From: Paludibacter sp. UBA6032
GTDB lineage: Bacteria > Bacteroidota > Bacteroidia > Bacteroidales > Paludibacteraceae
Assembly (NCBI GenBank): GCA_002427885.1
Contig: DIZI01000007.1
Coordinates: 16,565-80,564 of the forward strand
Reading direction: 5' to 3'
Length of the DNA: 64,000 nucleotides
The notes below the pieces were generated by a model. It did no database searches and was not told where the DNA came from. It worked only from the letters and a program-made list of their open reading frames with translations. This document shows positions 1-7,862 of this stretch, piece after piece. The translations under genes and the position numbers were made by a program. Position 1 is the first letter of the stretch. Every line of letters starts with the position of its first letter.

Positions 1-1
1 T

Positions 2-1537
2 TTAGGTACCGCTGCTGATTTTTCTCTCTTTTCAACCAACGGATCGGTCAGCAATACGGGAATATCTCAACTTACAGGAAATGTTGGATCGAATAATGGT
101 TCCAGTACCGGTTTTGGAAATGTAAACGGTGTTATGCACGATCAGGATGGAGCCAGTGCACAATGTGCTGCCGATTTATTAATTGCATACAATCAATTAA
201 ATGCAGCTATCCCTACATACTTTCCCGCTCCTTTGATGGGAAATGGTACTACTTTAACACCCGGTATATATGCAATATCTGGTGCATCGACTCTGAACTT
301 AGGTCTTACTTTGGACGCACAAGGAGATCCGAATGCAAAATTTATTTTTCAAATTGCAGGAACATTCTCTGCTAATGCCGAATCAAAGATTCATTTAATT
401 AATGGTGCTTTGGCTTGTAATGTTTTTTGGAAAGTGGAAGGAATGGTCAGTTTGGCTCCCGGTACTTTCATGAAAGGAACTATTATTGCTAACAATGCAG
501 CCATCAGCATTACCACCCGCGACACGATTGAAGGTAGAGCCCTTTCAACCGCAGGAGCTATTACTGTTGATGGAGCACTTGTTTATACACCTACAGGTTG
601 TGGAAGCCCTTATCTTACAGGTCCAACAGCCCCCGATCTTAAAAGTACTGCCTGTTTTGCATTATTTTCGGCCGATGGTCCGGTTTCAAATACAGGAATA
701 ACTACTATCAATGGAAGTGTCGGCACAAATGTCGGTTTAACGACCGGTTTTGATCCGCTTTTAGTAAGCGGTAACATTCACCCGATTCCCGACGTTGTTA
801 CAGCTCAATGTGCTGCCGATTTACTTACGGTATATAATTACCTGAATGTTTTACCTGAAGATATCGAATTATTGTATCCTGCACAATTTGGACGCAATCT
901 GGTTCTTACTCCGCATACTTATATTATGAAAGCGGCTGCGGTCTTCACCGATTCATTATACCTCAATGCTCAGGGAAATCCGGATGCAGTTTTTGTTATA
1001 AAAATCAACGGTGCCCTGACAACCAGTACGTATGCAAAAGTACTTTTGATTAATGGTGCCCAGGCAAAAAATGTGTATTGGAAGATTGAAGGTGCAGTTA
1101 GTATCAACAATTATTCGGTTTTCTGTGGAACTATTATTGCCAACAACGGAGCATTAGGTGCTATCAATACCGGTGTCGTACTGAATGGTCGTGCACTGAC
1201 AACATCGGGTGCACTAACTTCGGCTGCAATTACTACCATTATGCCTGCTGTTTGCGTTGCTACAGCTGTTACTACCCTACAGGTGGTTAATACTGCAGTT
1301 ACAATTGCACCCAATCCGCTAAGCTCAAATACCACCATTGTCATAAATAATGACAGTAAAGAATTTAACTACAATCTGAAGATTTATAATGTTTTAGGAA
1401 AAGAGATAATGAATACTTCATTGACAAAAAGAACAACATTGCTGGATACAAAAGAACTTACTACCGGAATTTATTTCTACAAAGTAATGAATAACGATAC
1501 TGTTATTCAATCCGGGAAATTGATTTCTAAACAGTAA
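2..1537 (+). CDS. DUF3494 (ice-binding-like) secreted protein with T9SS tail, 5'-truncated by window
   Basis: The reading frame is open from base 2 with no start, so the gene begins left of the window. Two DUF3494 repeats are visible, each with an LFS-x-x-G-VSNTGI-type opening, an AQCAADLL helix, a PGIY/PHTY-type strand and a VFWKVEG/VYWKIEG plus GTIIANN core. DUF3494 is the ice-binding-protein fold, but in mesophiles it is a general extracellular adhesin-like beta-helix, so ice binding is not implied. The last ~80 residues (from about APNPLSSNTTIVI) form a Por-type T9SS sorting domain, so the product is probably exported and held at the surface. A strong terminator follows 40 bp downstream. 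Family and export are confident; the biological role is unknown. Confidence 0.85.
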   Translation, partial: LGTAADFSLFSTNGSVSNTGISQLTGNVGSNNGSSTGFGNVNGVMHDQDGASAQCAADLLIAYNQLNAAIPTYFPAPLMGNGTTLTPGIYAISGASTLNLGLTLDAQGDPNAKFIFQIAGTFSANAESKIHLINGALACNVFWKVEGMVSLAPGTFMKGTIIANNAAISITTRDTIEGRALSTAGAITVDGALVYTPTGCGSPYLTGPTAPDLKSTACFALFSADGPVSNTGITTINGSVGTNVGLTTGFDPLLVSGNIHPIPDVVTAQCAADLLTVYNYLNVLPEDIELLYPAQFGRNLVLTPHTYIMKAAAVFTDSLYLNAQGNPDAVFVIKINGALTTSTYAKVLLINGAQAKNVYWKIEGAVSINNYSVFCGTIIANNGALGAINTGVVLNGRALTTSGALTSAAITTIMPAVCVATAVTTLQVVNTAVTIAPNPLSSNTTIVINNDSKEFNYNLKIYNVLGKEIMNTSLTKRTTLLDTKELTTGIYFYKVMNNDTVIQSGKLISKQ

Positions 1538-1578
1538 AAAAGTACAATACTGATTTTTGATGATATTTAATTAAATAG

Positions 1579-1614
1579 AAAAGATCCACAACACGCATGT
1601 TGTGGATCTTTTTT
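1579..1614 (+). terminator. Rho-independent terminator after the DUF3494 gene
   Basis: A 13-bp perfect stem (AAAGATCCACAAC pairing with GTTGTGGATCTTT) with a six-base loop is followed by a T run. It lies about 40 bp after the stop codon. Confidence 0.9.
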
Positions 1615-1657
1615 ATAACAACAATGTTCGAAATCTATTTAATATAAATTGTTTATG

Positions 1658-1702
1658 TGTGAATGATGTAATTTTTAAATGGAATTTTGTAATGAGTTTA
1701 AT
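1658..1702 (+). promoter_or_regulatory. Shared upstream element of csbD-like gene 1
   Basis: This stretch matches 1999-2043 upstream of the second CsbD-like gene. The blocks TGTGAAT, ATGTAA, TGGAATT, TGTAA and TTTAA fall at identical offsets (0, ~8, 22, 30, 39) in both copies. It ends about 50 bp before the start codon. It is probably a stress-responsive promoter or activator site; the factor is not identifiable from sequence. Confidence 0.5.
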
Positions 1703-1749
1703 CCCTAAAAACCTCACCTTTGTTTATTGAAAATTATATACTATAATTG

Positions 1750-1944
1750 ATGAATAAGATGAACAAGACAGAAAAAAATACAAACTGGGAAGTACAAAAA
1801 GGGAGACTTTTAAAAAAAATCGCCTATCTGACAGATAATGACCTTTTGTTTGCACAAGATAAGAAAAAGGAAATTTTCGATGTACTCCAGAAAAGACTGG
1901 GCAAATCAAAAGAAGAGATACAGAAAATTATCAACGGGGTATAG
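1750..1944 (+). CDS. CsbD-family stress protein, copy 1
   Basis: The product is 64 residues, small, Lys/Glu-rich and helical. It has the CsbD pattern: a Trp near the N-terminus followed by KGRLLKKIAYLTDNDL, then a C-terminal KRLGKSKEEIQKII segment. CsbD proteins are abundant general-stress proteins of unknown biochemical role. It is clearly paralogous to the gene at 2101 (TDNDL and KLGK[ST]KEE shared). The first ATG at 1750 is used; the ATG at 1759 is an alternative. Both copies share an upstream element, which suggests co-regulation by one stress signal. Confidence 0.8.
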   Translation: MNKMNKTEKNTNWEVQKGRLLKKIAYLTDNDLLFAQDKKKEIFDVLQKRLGKSKEEIQKIINGV

Positions 1945-1998
1945 CTTTATACATTTCAAAAATTAAAAACATTATCTATATTCGAATCGTACATAACA

Positions 1999-2043
1999 TG
2001 TGAATTATGTAAGTTTTCATTGGAATTGTGTAACGGATTTAAC
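1999..2043 (+). promoter_or_regulatory. Shared upstream element of csbD-like gene 2
   Basis: Second copy of the element at 1658-1702, with conserved blocks at the same offsets over about 44 bp. Similarity continues downstream with a two-base slip at an AAAC block. It lies roughly 60 bp before the ATG at 2101. Confidence 0.5.
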
Positions 2044-2100
2044 ATAGAAACTATCCATCTTTACATCGTGATAACACTTTCACTATTAACAAATAAAATT

Positions 2101-2286
2101 ATGAATACAACTGAACTAAAAGGAACCTGGGAAGAAACGAAAGGGAAACTGATCCAGAAATTTGCAAACTTAACTGACAATGACCTCATGTTTGCTGAAG
2201 GCAAAAAAGAAGAAATGTTAGGACGACTACAAAAGAAATTGGGTAAAACAAAAGAAGAATTACGTAAGATTATTTCCGGACTCTGA
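2101..2286 (+). CDS. CsbD-family stress protein, copy 2
   Basis: The product is 61 residues and is the more canonical CsbD copy: MNTTELKGTWEETKGKL opening, FANLTDNDLMFAEGKK middle and LQKKLGKTKEELRKII end. The ATG at 2101 is chosen because CsbD homology starts exactly there, although the frame is open upstream to 2020. It has its own copy of the conserved upstream element. It is followed by a coiled-coil lipoprotein and a tiny membrane protein, a grouping typical of envelope or osmotic stress modules in this phylum (inference). Molecular function is unknown for the family. Confidence 0.88.
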   Translation: MNTTELKGTWEETKGKLIQKFANLTDNDLMFAEGKKEEMLGRLQKKLGKTKEELRKIISGL

Positions 2287-2376
2287 TTTTTCTCAGACTA
2301 AAGGCTGTTTAAAAGATCCGGTATAAAATCAATAGCTTATCTGTTTATTAAAATCAATACTTTAAAATCATTCAAA

Positions 2377-2844
2377 ATGAAAAAAACAATTTTTACCCTT
2401 GCCGTAATTACAATTTTTATGTCAGGAAGTCTTTTGACAAGTTGCCAGTCAACGGCTCAAAAAGAACGGGTAGCACAGGACAAAGTGGATAATGCACAGG
2501 AAAATCTTGATGTCGCAAAATACAATGCGGATATGGTGGATCAGAAAGTTGCAACTGCTGAACAGTTTAAAACTTACAAACTGGAGACTGAATTAAAAAT
2601 CAAAAACAATGAAGTCAAGATTGCCGAGATAAAACTAAAGATTAGAAAATCAGGAGCAGCATTCGATGAAGGGTTTGCAAATAAAATTGATTCATTGGAA
2701 CTGAAAAATAAAAACATGAAATCGCGGATTGACAATTATGAAAAGAGTCATAGCGACTGGGAAACTTTCAAACGTGAATTTAATCACGATATGGATGAAT
2801 TGGGAAATGCAGTGAAAGATCTGGGTGTAAAAAACAAACAATGA
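2377..2844 (+). CDS. Coiled-coil lipoprotein of unknown function
   Basis: The product is 155 residues. A lipoprotein signal peptide ends at a lipobox (LLTSC, Cys at about residue 23). The mature part is almost entirely charged helix, rich in Lys, Glu, Asp and Asn, with heptad-like spacing from about 28 to 145, so it is likely an elongated periplasmic coiled coil anchored in a membrane. Its position directly after two csbD-like genes and before a 50-residue membrane protein suggests a stress operon. I recognise no enzymatic motif and assign no specific function. Confidence 0.75.
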   Translation: MKKTIFTLAVITIFMSGSLLTSCQSTAQKERVAQDKVDNAQENLDVAKYNADMVDQKVATAEQFKTYKLETELKIKNNEVKIAEIKLKIRKSGAAFDEGFANKIDSLELKNKNMKSRIDNYEKSHSDWETFKREFNHDMDELGNAVKDLGVKNKQ

Positions 2845-2920
2845 TCATTGTCCTGTTAATTAAGAATTTAAAGAGAATAATCCTGTTTTAAACTTAAATA
2901 TAAACACTAAAAACAAAACC

Positions 2921-3073
2921 ATGAGCAATTTACTTTATATTATCGCCGTCATTCTTATTATTTTTTGGGCCATTGGCTTCTTTGCATACAGTTTGGGTGG
3001 ACTTATTCATATCCTGCTTATCATTGCAGTAATTGCCATAATATTCAGATTAATAAGAGGACGTTCTCTCTAA
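2921..3073 (+). CDS. Lmo0937-type small hydrophobic membrane protein
   Basis: A 50-residue ORF begins MSNLLYIIAVILIIFW and contains two hydrophobic segments (about 3-24 and 27-43) separated by SLGGLIH, ending in a basic tail (RLIRGRSL). The pattern matches the Lmo0937/DUF5670 family of tiny membrane proteins, often found among stress genes. It lies 76 bp after the lipoprotein gene and just before a strong terminator, so it probably closes the same transcription unit. Function is unknown. Confidence 0.75.
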   Translation: MSNLLYIIAVILIIFWAIGFFAYSLGGLIHILLIIAVIAIIFRLIRGRSL

Positions 3074-3104
3074 GACAATTTGGATTCAGAAAACAACTTC
3101 TGAA

Positions 3105-3147
3105 TAACAAAAACGCGAACCGGTTAGACCGGTTAGCGTTTTTGTTA
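3105..3147 (+). terminator. Rho-independent terminator of the stress cluster
   Basis: A long near-perfect inverted repeat (AACAAAAACGCGAACCGGT against ACCGGTTAGCGTTTTTGTT) ends in a T run. It lies about 30 bp after the 50-residue ORF. Confidence 0.88.
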
Positions 3148-3316
3148 TAAGTAACTTGTTTAAAAGATTATTAATTTTCAATTATCGACTATAAACTATA
3201 AACTACCGACTAAAAACTAATCCCTAATTCCAACTTTTTAATTGCAGAATTGTTTTATGAGATAAATCAATTTGTTAGCATTGAATATAACTAATTTACC
3301 TACTAATTGAAAGCGA

Positions 3317-3358
3317 AAGTGGAGATCAGTAACCACTTAAATAAACGGAGCGAATCCG
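3317..3358 (+). other. Two small hairpins in the leader of the cupredoxin gene
   Basis: Within the 250-bp gap before 3401 two short stems lie close together: AAGTGG/CCACTT (3317-3338) and CGGA/TCCG around a GCGAA loop (3346-3358). They could be a structured 5' leader. No known riboswitch class is recognised, and the rest of the gap (3148-3316) shows only AT-rich degenerate repeats of the ACTATAAACT type. Confidence 0.2.
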
Positions 3359-3400
3359 AAAAGCTTTATGAGTAAGGAAAAATAGTAAATTCAATGAAAA

Positions 3401-4006
3401 ATGAAAACAAAAATTTTACTTTTAATCCTGCTGTTATCGGCAGGAATGGCCGGATATTCAACTACCTGGCAAATTACGAACAGTGGATTTAGTTTTTCGC
3501 CTGCCACTGTTACTATTCAACAGGGCGATGATGTAAATTTCTCGCTTGCCAGCATTCACAATGCAGTTGAAGTGTCATCTGCCACCTGGACTGCTAATGG
3601 TTCAACTTCCAACAATGGCTTTCAGGTTCCTTTTGGAGGCGGTAGTGTTGCAGCATCTAAATTGACAGTTGGTACCCATTATTATGTATGTGAGCCCCAC
3701 GCTTCGCTGGGCATGAAAGGCAAAATTGTAGTGGTAAATGCTACTGCTATCGTTGAAACCAGGGCAGATCAGAGAGTAACACTGGGTTCAAATCCTGTCA
3801 GGGATGTCATTCAGCTCACGATCAATGAAAGTAATCTGGTGGGTTCGGCATACAGGTTGTACAACCAACTGGGACAGCAACTAATGAATGATCAGTTATC
3901 AGGTAAAACGAATCTGATACCTGTTTCCCAATTGCCATCAGGGGTTTATTTTCTGCAAATTGCTGCAACGGATGTAAAAACGTTGAAGATACTGATTCGG
4001 AATTAA
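3401..4006 (+). CDS. Secreted plastocyanin/cupredoxin-like protein with T9SS tail
   Basis: The product is 201 residues: a signal peptide (1-20), a cupredoxin domain (about 22-115) and a Por-type T9SS tail (about 127-201, from GSNPVRDVIQL to the end). Type-1 copper ligands are visible as the His of SIHNAVEV and the C..H....M set in YYVCEPHASLGMKGK. It probably binds copper and shuttles electrons or sequesters metal outside the cell. A domain this small fused directly to a sorting tail is compatible with a surface-anchored electron-transfer protein, but no partner is encoded nearby. The terminator at 4088 closes the unit. Confidence 0.82.
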   Translation: MKTKILLLILLLSAGMAGYSTTWQITNSGFSFSPATVTIQQGDDVNFSLASIHNAVEVSSATWTANGSTSNNGFQVPFGGGSVAASKLTVGTHYYVCEPHASLGMKGKIVVVNATAIVETRADQRVTLGSNPVRDVIQLTINESNLVGSAYRLYNQLGQQLMNDQLSGKTNLIPVSQLPSGVYFLQIAATDVKTLKILIRN

Positions 4007-4087
4007 AAATAAGATTCCCGTTTATTGTACTTTTTGCAGGATACTTCCCGTTCACTCCCTACAGGATGTTGGACTTTGGCTCATAAT

Positions 4088-4125
4088 TAACCCCCGGTAA
4101 GTTACACTTATCGGGGGTTATTTTT
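4088..4125 (+). terminator. Rho-independent terminator after the cupredoxin gene
   Basis: A stem TAACCCCCGGTAAG pairs with an ACTTATCGGGGGTTA arm, with a short loop, followed by a T run. Confidence 0.85.
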
Positions 4126-4222
4126 GGTCAGCTTCTATGAAGTTGAATTACTATATTTCTAAATTATTAAACTCTAAACCATAAACACGAATCCATTGAT
4201 AACTGTCAATTATGAATTATGA

Positions 4223-4240
4223 TCCCGATAGCTATCGGGA
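4223..4240. repeat. 18-bp perfect palindrome TCCCGATAGCTATCGGGA
   Basis: A perfect 18-bp palindrome beside the 3' end of the thioredoxin-family gene. Related imperfect copies occur at 5645-5671 and 7730-7747, so it is a dispersed intergenic repeat rather than a gene-specific site. Confidence 0.75.
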
Positions 4241-4247
4241 GAATTAT

Positions 4248-4880
4248 TTACTCCGCTTTTATGCTGCATCCGATAGCCAGTGTAGTTGTCTGTGCAATGG
4301 GTTTGCCTGCAAGTAAATCATCCACGGCAGTTTCCACGTATTTGTGGCTTACATCATTTGCATTGGCATAATTATCGTCGATAGCTCCGATGTAACGGAC
4401 AATGTTTTTCCCTTTTTCTTTCTGCAACACATATACATGAGGTGTCTTGGTAGCTCCGTACTGTGGAAAGATTTTTTGTCCATCGTCGAACAAATAAGGG
4501 AAAGTAAAACCTTTTTCCTTCGCCCGTACCTGCATGGCCTCAAAACTGTCATCGGGAACCAGTTTCGGATCGTTGGGATTGATAGCAATAACAGGATAAC
4601 CTTTGGCTGCATACTTATTGTTCAACGCTATGATGCGGTCCTGATACGCTTTTGCATAGGGACAGTGATTGCAGGTAAAAATAACAATATAGCCTTTGGC
4701 ATTTTTGTAATCGGACAACGAAACCATTTTGTTATCCACGTTTTTCAACTTAAAATCGGTAGCTGCATCGCCGATTTTGTAACCTTTATGTTCTGACGTA
4801 TTTTCCATTTTTTTTGCATTTATCTGACCAATCATGGTCAGGATGATTATTAAACTTAGATAAAATCTATTCTTTCTCAT
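4248..4880 (-). CDS. Thioredoxin-fold redoxin with CNHCPYA motif
   Basis: The product is 210 residues with an N-terminal signal peptide (about 1-22) and a redoxin/AhpC-TSA-like domain. The active-site pair is in FTCNHCPYAKAYQDR, followed by the TKTPHVYVL segment with the family's cis-Pro. This family of exported thioredoxin-like proteins is widespread but its substrate is undefined; a periplasmic thiol oxidoreductase or peroxidase-like role is likely. It is 11 bp downstream of another exported TlpA-like protein on the same strand, so the pair forms an operon for extracytoplasmic thiol redox control. Confidence 0.8.
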   Translation of the reverse strand: MRKNRFYLSLIIILTMIGQINAKKMENTSEHKGYKIGDAATDFKLKNVDNKMVSLSDYKNAKGYIVIFTCNHCPYAKAYQDRIIALNNKYAAKGYPVIAINPNDPKLVPDDSFEAMQVRAKEKGFTFPYLFDDGQKIFPQYGATKTPHVYVLQKEKGKNIVRYIGAIDDNYANANDVSHKYVETAVDDLLAGKPIAQTTTLAIGCSIKAE

Positions 4881-4891
4881 ATCAATTTAAT

Positions 4892-5410
4892 TTACAGGTG
4901 TTTATTAATAATTTGTTCTAATTCATTCTTTTGTAGCCGACCTTCTTTGAATTCCAGTCTCTTCCCGTTCCGGTACAGGATAGTTGCAGGAATAGCTCCC
5001 GTCCATTTTGCATCTACCGCTGGAATCCATTCATTCATTCGTTTGTTATCGTCCAGAATATAAACATCGACGTCAATATTATTTTTCAATAAAAACGCTT
5101 TCACCTTCGTATCCATTTCAGATGCCAGATCGAGGCTGACCAATACCATTTTGAAACGGGGATCCTTGCTGTAATTCTTATTTACTTCCATAAATCCCGG
5201 TAATTCCTCCACACAGGGTTTACACCAGGTTGCCCAGAAGTTAACTACGTACAGTTTATTATCGTTTTTATGAATTATGGTCTTGAGTTCATCAAAGTTT
5301 ACAGATTTCAGCATATGCTTTTGATTTGTGCCTGTGGTTTTCTTTTCGTTCGTTTTTGCAAAACCGGTCAGGCTTATTGCTGCCATTATAAGAATAAAAA
5401 GTTTTCTCAT
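4892..5410 (-). CDS. TlpA-family thiol:disulfide reductase
   Basis: The product is 172 residues with a signal peptide ending near residue 18 and a single thioredoxin domain carrying FWATWCKPCVEELPG, the TlpA/ResA-type CxxC motif. A GAIPATILY strand with the cis-Pro lies about 95 residues later. It probably keeps periplasmic thiols reduced, for example in cytochrome maturation or repair, using electrons from a membrane donor. It is first in a two-gene operon with the CNHC redoxin downstream. The precise partner cannot be read from the sequence. Confidence 0.85.
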   Translation of the reverse strand: MRKLFILIMAAISLTGFAKTNEKKTTGTNQKHMLKSVNFDELKTIIHKNDNKLYVVNFWATWCKPCVEELPGFMEVNKNYSKDPRFKMVLVSLDLASEMDTKVKAFLLKNNIDVDVYILDDNKRMNEWIPAVDAKWTGAIPATILYRNGKRLEFKEGRLQKNELEQIINKHL

Positions 5411-5560
5411 CGTGTCGTTTTGGAGTTTGAAACAGTTTAAGGTCTCATTATGTTTGGAAAGGGTCTATGATAATTCAGATTCCGGTACGATTTTAGAAAC
5501 TATTTGGGATTAGAGCCTGAAAATTTAGCTTTGTTGATTAATTGGAAGCGTGCGGATGAA

Positions 5561-5600
5561 AAAATGCGAACCGCTTGGAGTGGTTCGCGTTATTTTTTTG
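5561..5600. terminator. Bidirectional Rho-independent terminator
   Basis: The stem GCGAACCGCT/AGTGGTTCGC has a 3-base loop, with T runs on both strands (A run on the left, T run on the right). It lies in the 323-bp gap between two minus-strand genes and most plausibly ends transcription from the gene at 5734-6369. The rest of the gap holds only the palindromic repeat at 5645. Confidence 0.75.
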
Positions 5601-5644
5601 CAGTTAGATCTGCTATACTAAATTAAAACAAATAATTCAAACCA

Positions 5645-5671
5645 TCCCGATAGTCCAGATAGTTATCGGGA
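5645..5671. repeat. Imperfect copy of the TCCCGATAG...TATCGGGA palindrome
   Basis: TCCCGATAG and TATCGGGA arms are separated by a CCAGATAGT-like insert. It is related to the palindromes at 4223 and 7730. Confidence 0.55.
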
Positions 5672-5733
5672 ACACATTAGGACACGATAGAGAAATACCG
5701 AAGGGTATTTCAAGAATATAAACTAAAATCAGA

Positions 5734-6369
5734 TTATTTTTTAAACCTCCACCCTACTCTGAATTCGGCTGAAGTTGCTAACCAGTTGGAGTATGAATAT
5801 TGTCGTTGATTAATACTGACTGAAGCCTGCAAACCGAATTTACTGATATAACTAAGCCCTATCGGAATTTGAACAAATGAAAGTCCGCTATTTGACCCAA
5901 CCAGTAAACCGACAAAAGGTGTAATGGCTCTATGACTGCGATTTGAATTCAGATGAAAACGGCTTCCAAGCGAGTAAGTATATCCGTTTTGAAAATTAGA
6001 CCCCAGATTAAGTTCCATATCAATCTGAGGTAGTAAAAAGTAATCGACTGTAGTGGTAAATATACCGCCTTCTACATCCAAATCCAATGCCATACCTGCA
6101 CTGACACCAAATGCTCTGTTTTTCCTTGGATTATCGTAACCCATATTATCTACAGTTCCGTTCCGGTATTCAATCTTGAGGATATTAGCTGTTTTCATCC
6201 CAAAAACGGGTCCATCGGCAAAACTGTTTAATGTGTATTTTACTTGCCGGTCATTTTTTTCCAAAATACGTACATCCAGTTTCTTTTTGTCGTTGGTAAC
6301 GATGGTATCCTGACCGAAAGCAGCTTGTAGCATACATCCAAAAAGGAAAATAATGATTGTTTTTTTCAT
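5734..6369 (-). CDS. Probable outer-membrane beta-barrel protein of unknown function
   Basis: The product is 211 residues. A signal peptide ends near residue 19 (AAFGQ). A short domain follows (about 20-78; the pattern TNDKKKLDVRILEKND, then EYRNGT) of a kind often placed before barrels in Bacteroidetes. The remainder alternates hydrophobic and polar residues with aromatic girdle positions and ends with an aromatic-rich strand (EFRVGWRFKK). This suggests a small beta-barrel or barrel-associated envelope protein. It is a single gene with no informative neighbour, and I do not recognise a specific family. Confidence 0.6.
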   Translation of the reverse strand: MKKTIIIFLFGCMLQAAFGQDTIVTNDKKKLDVRILEKNDRQVKYTLNSFADGPVFGMKTANILKIEYRNGTVDNMGYDNPRKNRAFGVSAGMALDLDVEGGIFTTTVDYFLLPQIDMELNLGSNFQNGYTYSLGSRFHLNSNRSHRAITPFVGLLVGSNSGLSFVQIPIGLSYISKFGLQASVSINQRQYSYSNWLATSAEFRVGWRFKK

Positions 6370-6838
6370 AGGATTTTATTGGTTTTTATATTAACATTTA
6401 TTCAGTAACCTGACGTCATAGACAGGGAAGTTTTGTAATTTTAATAAGTGTATGATATTCAGCTAATACACTTTTAAACATTGATATAGACACAAAATCA
6501 ATGATTATAAAACGAAAATTGAATTATCATTTGAAAATCGGGGGTAAAGATAAGAAATGTTACTAAATTAACAAGCTTATTATATTTAAAAAATGACCGA
6601 TAATCGAATAAACTAAATGAATTCAATTTCGCAGATAAAAAATGAATAAAATAAACATGCTAATTCCATTATTTTTTATAATTTAGCAGCGGAAATCAAT
6701 TTAATAACGATTCTATCACCTGTTATGCAATATTCATCCAAATATCGTGGCAATATTCTCCACAAATCCGGTAAAGGTTTGTACGAGTGTTGGATGATTT
6801 GATATATACAGCCCACCAGTCCACTCCAAAGGGACACT

Positions 6839-6866
6839 TTTGTAGCCTGCAAAAACAGTATCTTTC
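6839..6866 (+). promoter_or_regulatory. Candidate promoter of the glycyl-radical operon
   Basis: TTTG, 16 bases, then TATCTTTC resembles the Bacteroidetes TTTG...TAnnTTTG promoter with one -7 mismatch, 55 bp before the ATG at 6922. The remainder of the 552-bp gap 6370-6921 is AT-rich; I see only a 25-codon mini-ORF (6724-6801) in it and no other structure. Confidence 0.3.
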
Positions 6867-6921
6867 TGTCATTTGTTTAGTTATTCTTCCAATTGTACAT
6901 TTTTCATTTGCACATTAGTCT

Positions 6922-7716
6922 ATGGGTATTATATTTGATATCAAACGTTTTGCCGTACACGATGGTCCGGGAATACGAACAACGGTTTTCATGAAAGGCT
7001 GTCCGCTCGGCTGTGTGTGGTGTCATAATCCCGAAAGCATTGATTCGGCCATAAAAACGGTTGCGAAAACGGTTTACATTGGCAAGAAAAAATTTACCGA
7101 AGATGAAACTGTCGGACGTGAGATGACAGTGGAAGAAGTGATGACAGAATTACGGAAAGAAAAGGTTTTTATGGAAGAATCCGGTGGTGGAGTAACATTT
7201 TCAGGAGGCGAACCTTTATTTCAATCCGAATTTCTGACAGAAATGCTGGAAGCCTGTCAAAAGGAAAACATGCATACAACAGTAGATACATGCGGATTTG
7301 CCAAATGGGATGTTTTGGAAAAGGTGGCACGACGTACCGATTTGTTTTTATATGATCTGAAATTAATGGACAATAATTTGCATAAAAGCTACACGAAAGT
7401 TTCGAATAATATTATTCTTGAAAATCTTTCCGCTTTATTGAAAACGGGCAAAAGAGTAAGGATACGCATCCCGCTAATTCCGGGTATCAGTTTTACCGGA
7501 AACAATATCAGCGAAACAATTGTTTTTCTTAGTAAACTGAATGATCCGGTTGAAGGTATTGATCTGCTTCCCTATCATAATACGGCAGCGCATAAATATA
7601 AAAGGTTCGGAATCGACAATAAATTAAACGGACTGAAAACGGTTAATAAAGTGGAACTTTCCGAAGTTATACGTAGCTTTGAAGAAGCCGGGTTTGAAGT
7701 AAAAATCGGCGGATAA
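6922..7716 (+). CDS. Glycyl-radical enzyme activase (radical SAM), PflA-like architecture
   Basis: The product is 264 residues. The radical-SAM cluster motif CX3CX2C is Cys27, Cys31 and Cys34 within GCPLGCVWCHNPES, preceded by the activase signature HDGPGIRTTVF. The SAM-binding GGE motif is in GVTFSGGEPLFQ. It installs the glycyl radical on its partner using SAM and a reduced [4Fe-4S] cluster. Unusually for activases of dehydratase-type enzymes, it lacks the ~60-residue dicluster ferredoxin insertion after the first motif; only a short linker is present, as in PflA. The partner is almost certainly the HypD-like enzyme 146 bp downstream on the same strand. Confidence 0.9.
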   Translation: MGIIFDIKRFAVHDGPGIRTTVFMKGCPLGCVWCHNPESIDSAIKTVAKTVYIGKKKFTEDETVGREMTVEEVMTELRKEKVFMEESGGGVTFSGGEPLFQSEFLTEMLEACQKENMHTTVDTCGFAKWDVLEKVARRTDLFLYDLKLMDNNLHKSYTKVSNNIILENLSALLKTGKRVRIRIPLIPGISFTGNNISETIVFLSKLNDPVEGIDLLPYHNTAAHKYKRFGIDNKLNGLKTVNKVELSEVIRSFEEAGFEVKIGG

Positions 7717-7747
7717 CCCCTAACCCCTATCCCGATAGCTATCGTGG
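7715..7747. repeat. Composite intergenic repeat (AACCCCTAACCCCTA plus TCCCGATAGCTATCG)
   Basis: Overlapping the activase stop codon, the 15-mer AACCCCTAACCCCTA (also at 61345-61359) is followed by TCCCGATAGCTATCG, the core of the palindrome at 4223. Two dispersed repeat families are joined here. Confidence 0.6.
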
Positions 7748-7862
7748 AGGGAACCGGGTTACTTTCGCCTTTGAATATTCTGATTTTAAACATATTAAAA
7801 ACAATACTAATTTAGTTCCCTGCAATTTATCCAGCTTGCGGAAGGGGCCAAAGGTAAATATA

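Noticed and set aside
2965..3150. 61-codon plus-strand ORF
   Set aside because: It is a shifted frame over the 50-residue membrane protein and runs through the terminator.
4344..4796. 150-codon plus-strand ORF
   Set aside because: Antisense shadow of the CNHC thioredoxin-family gene.
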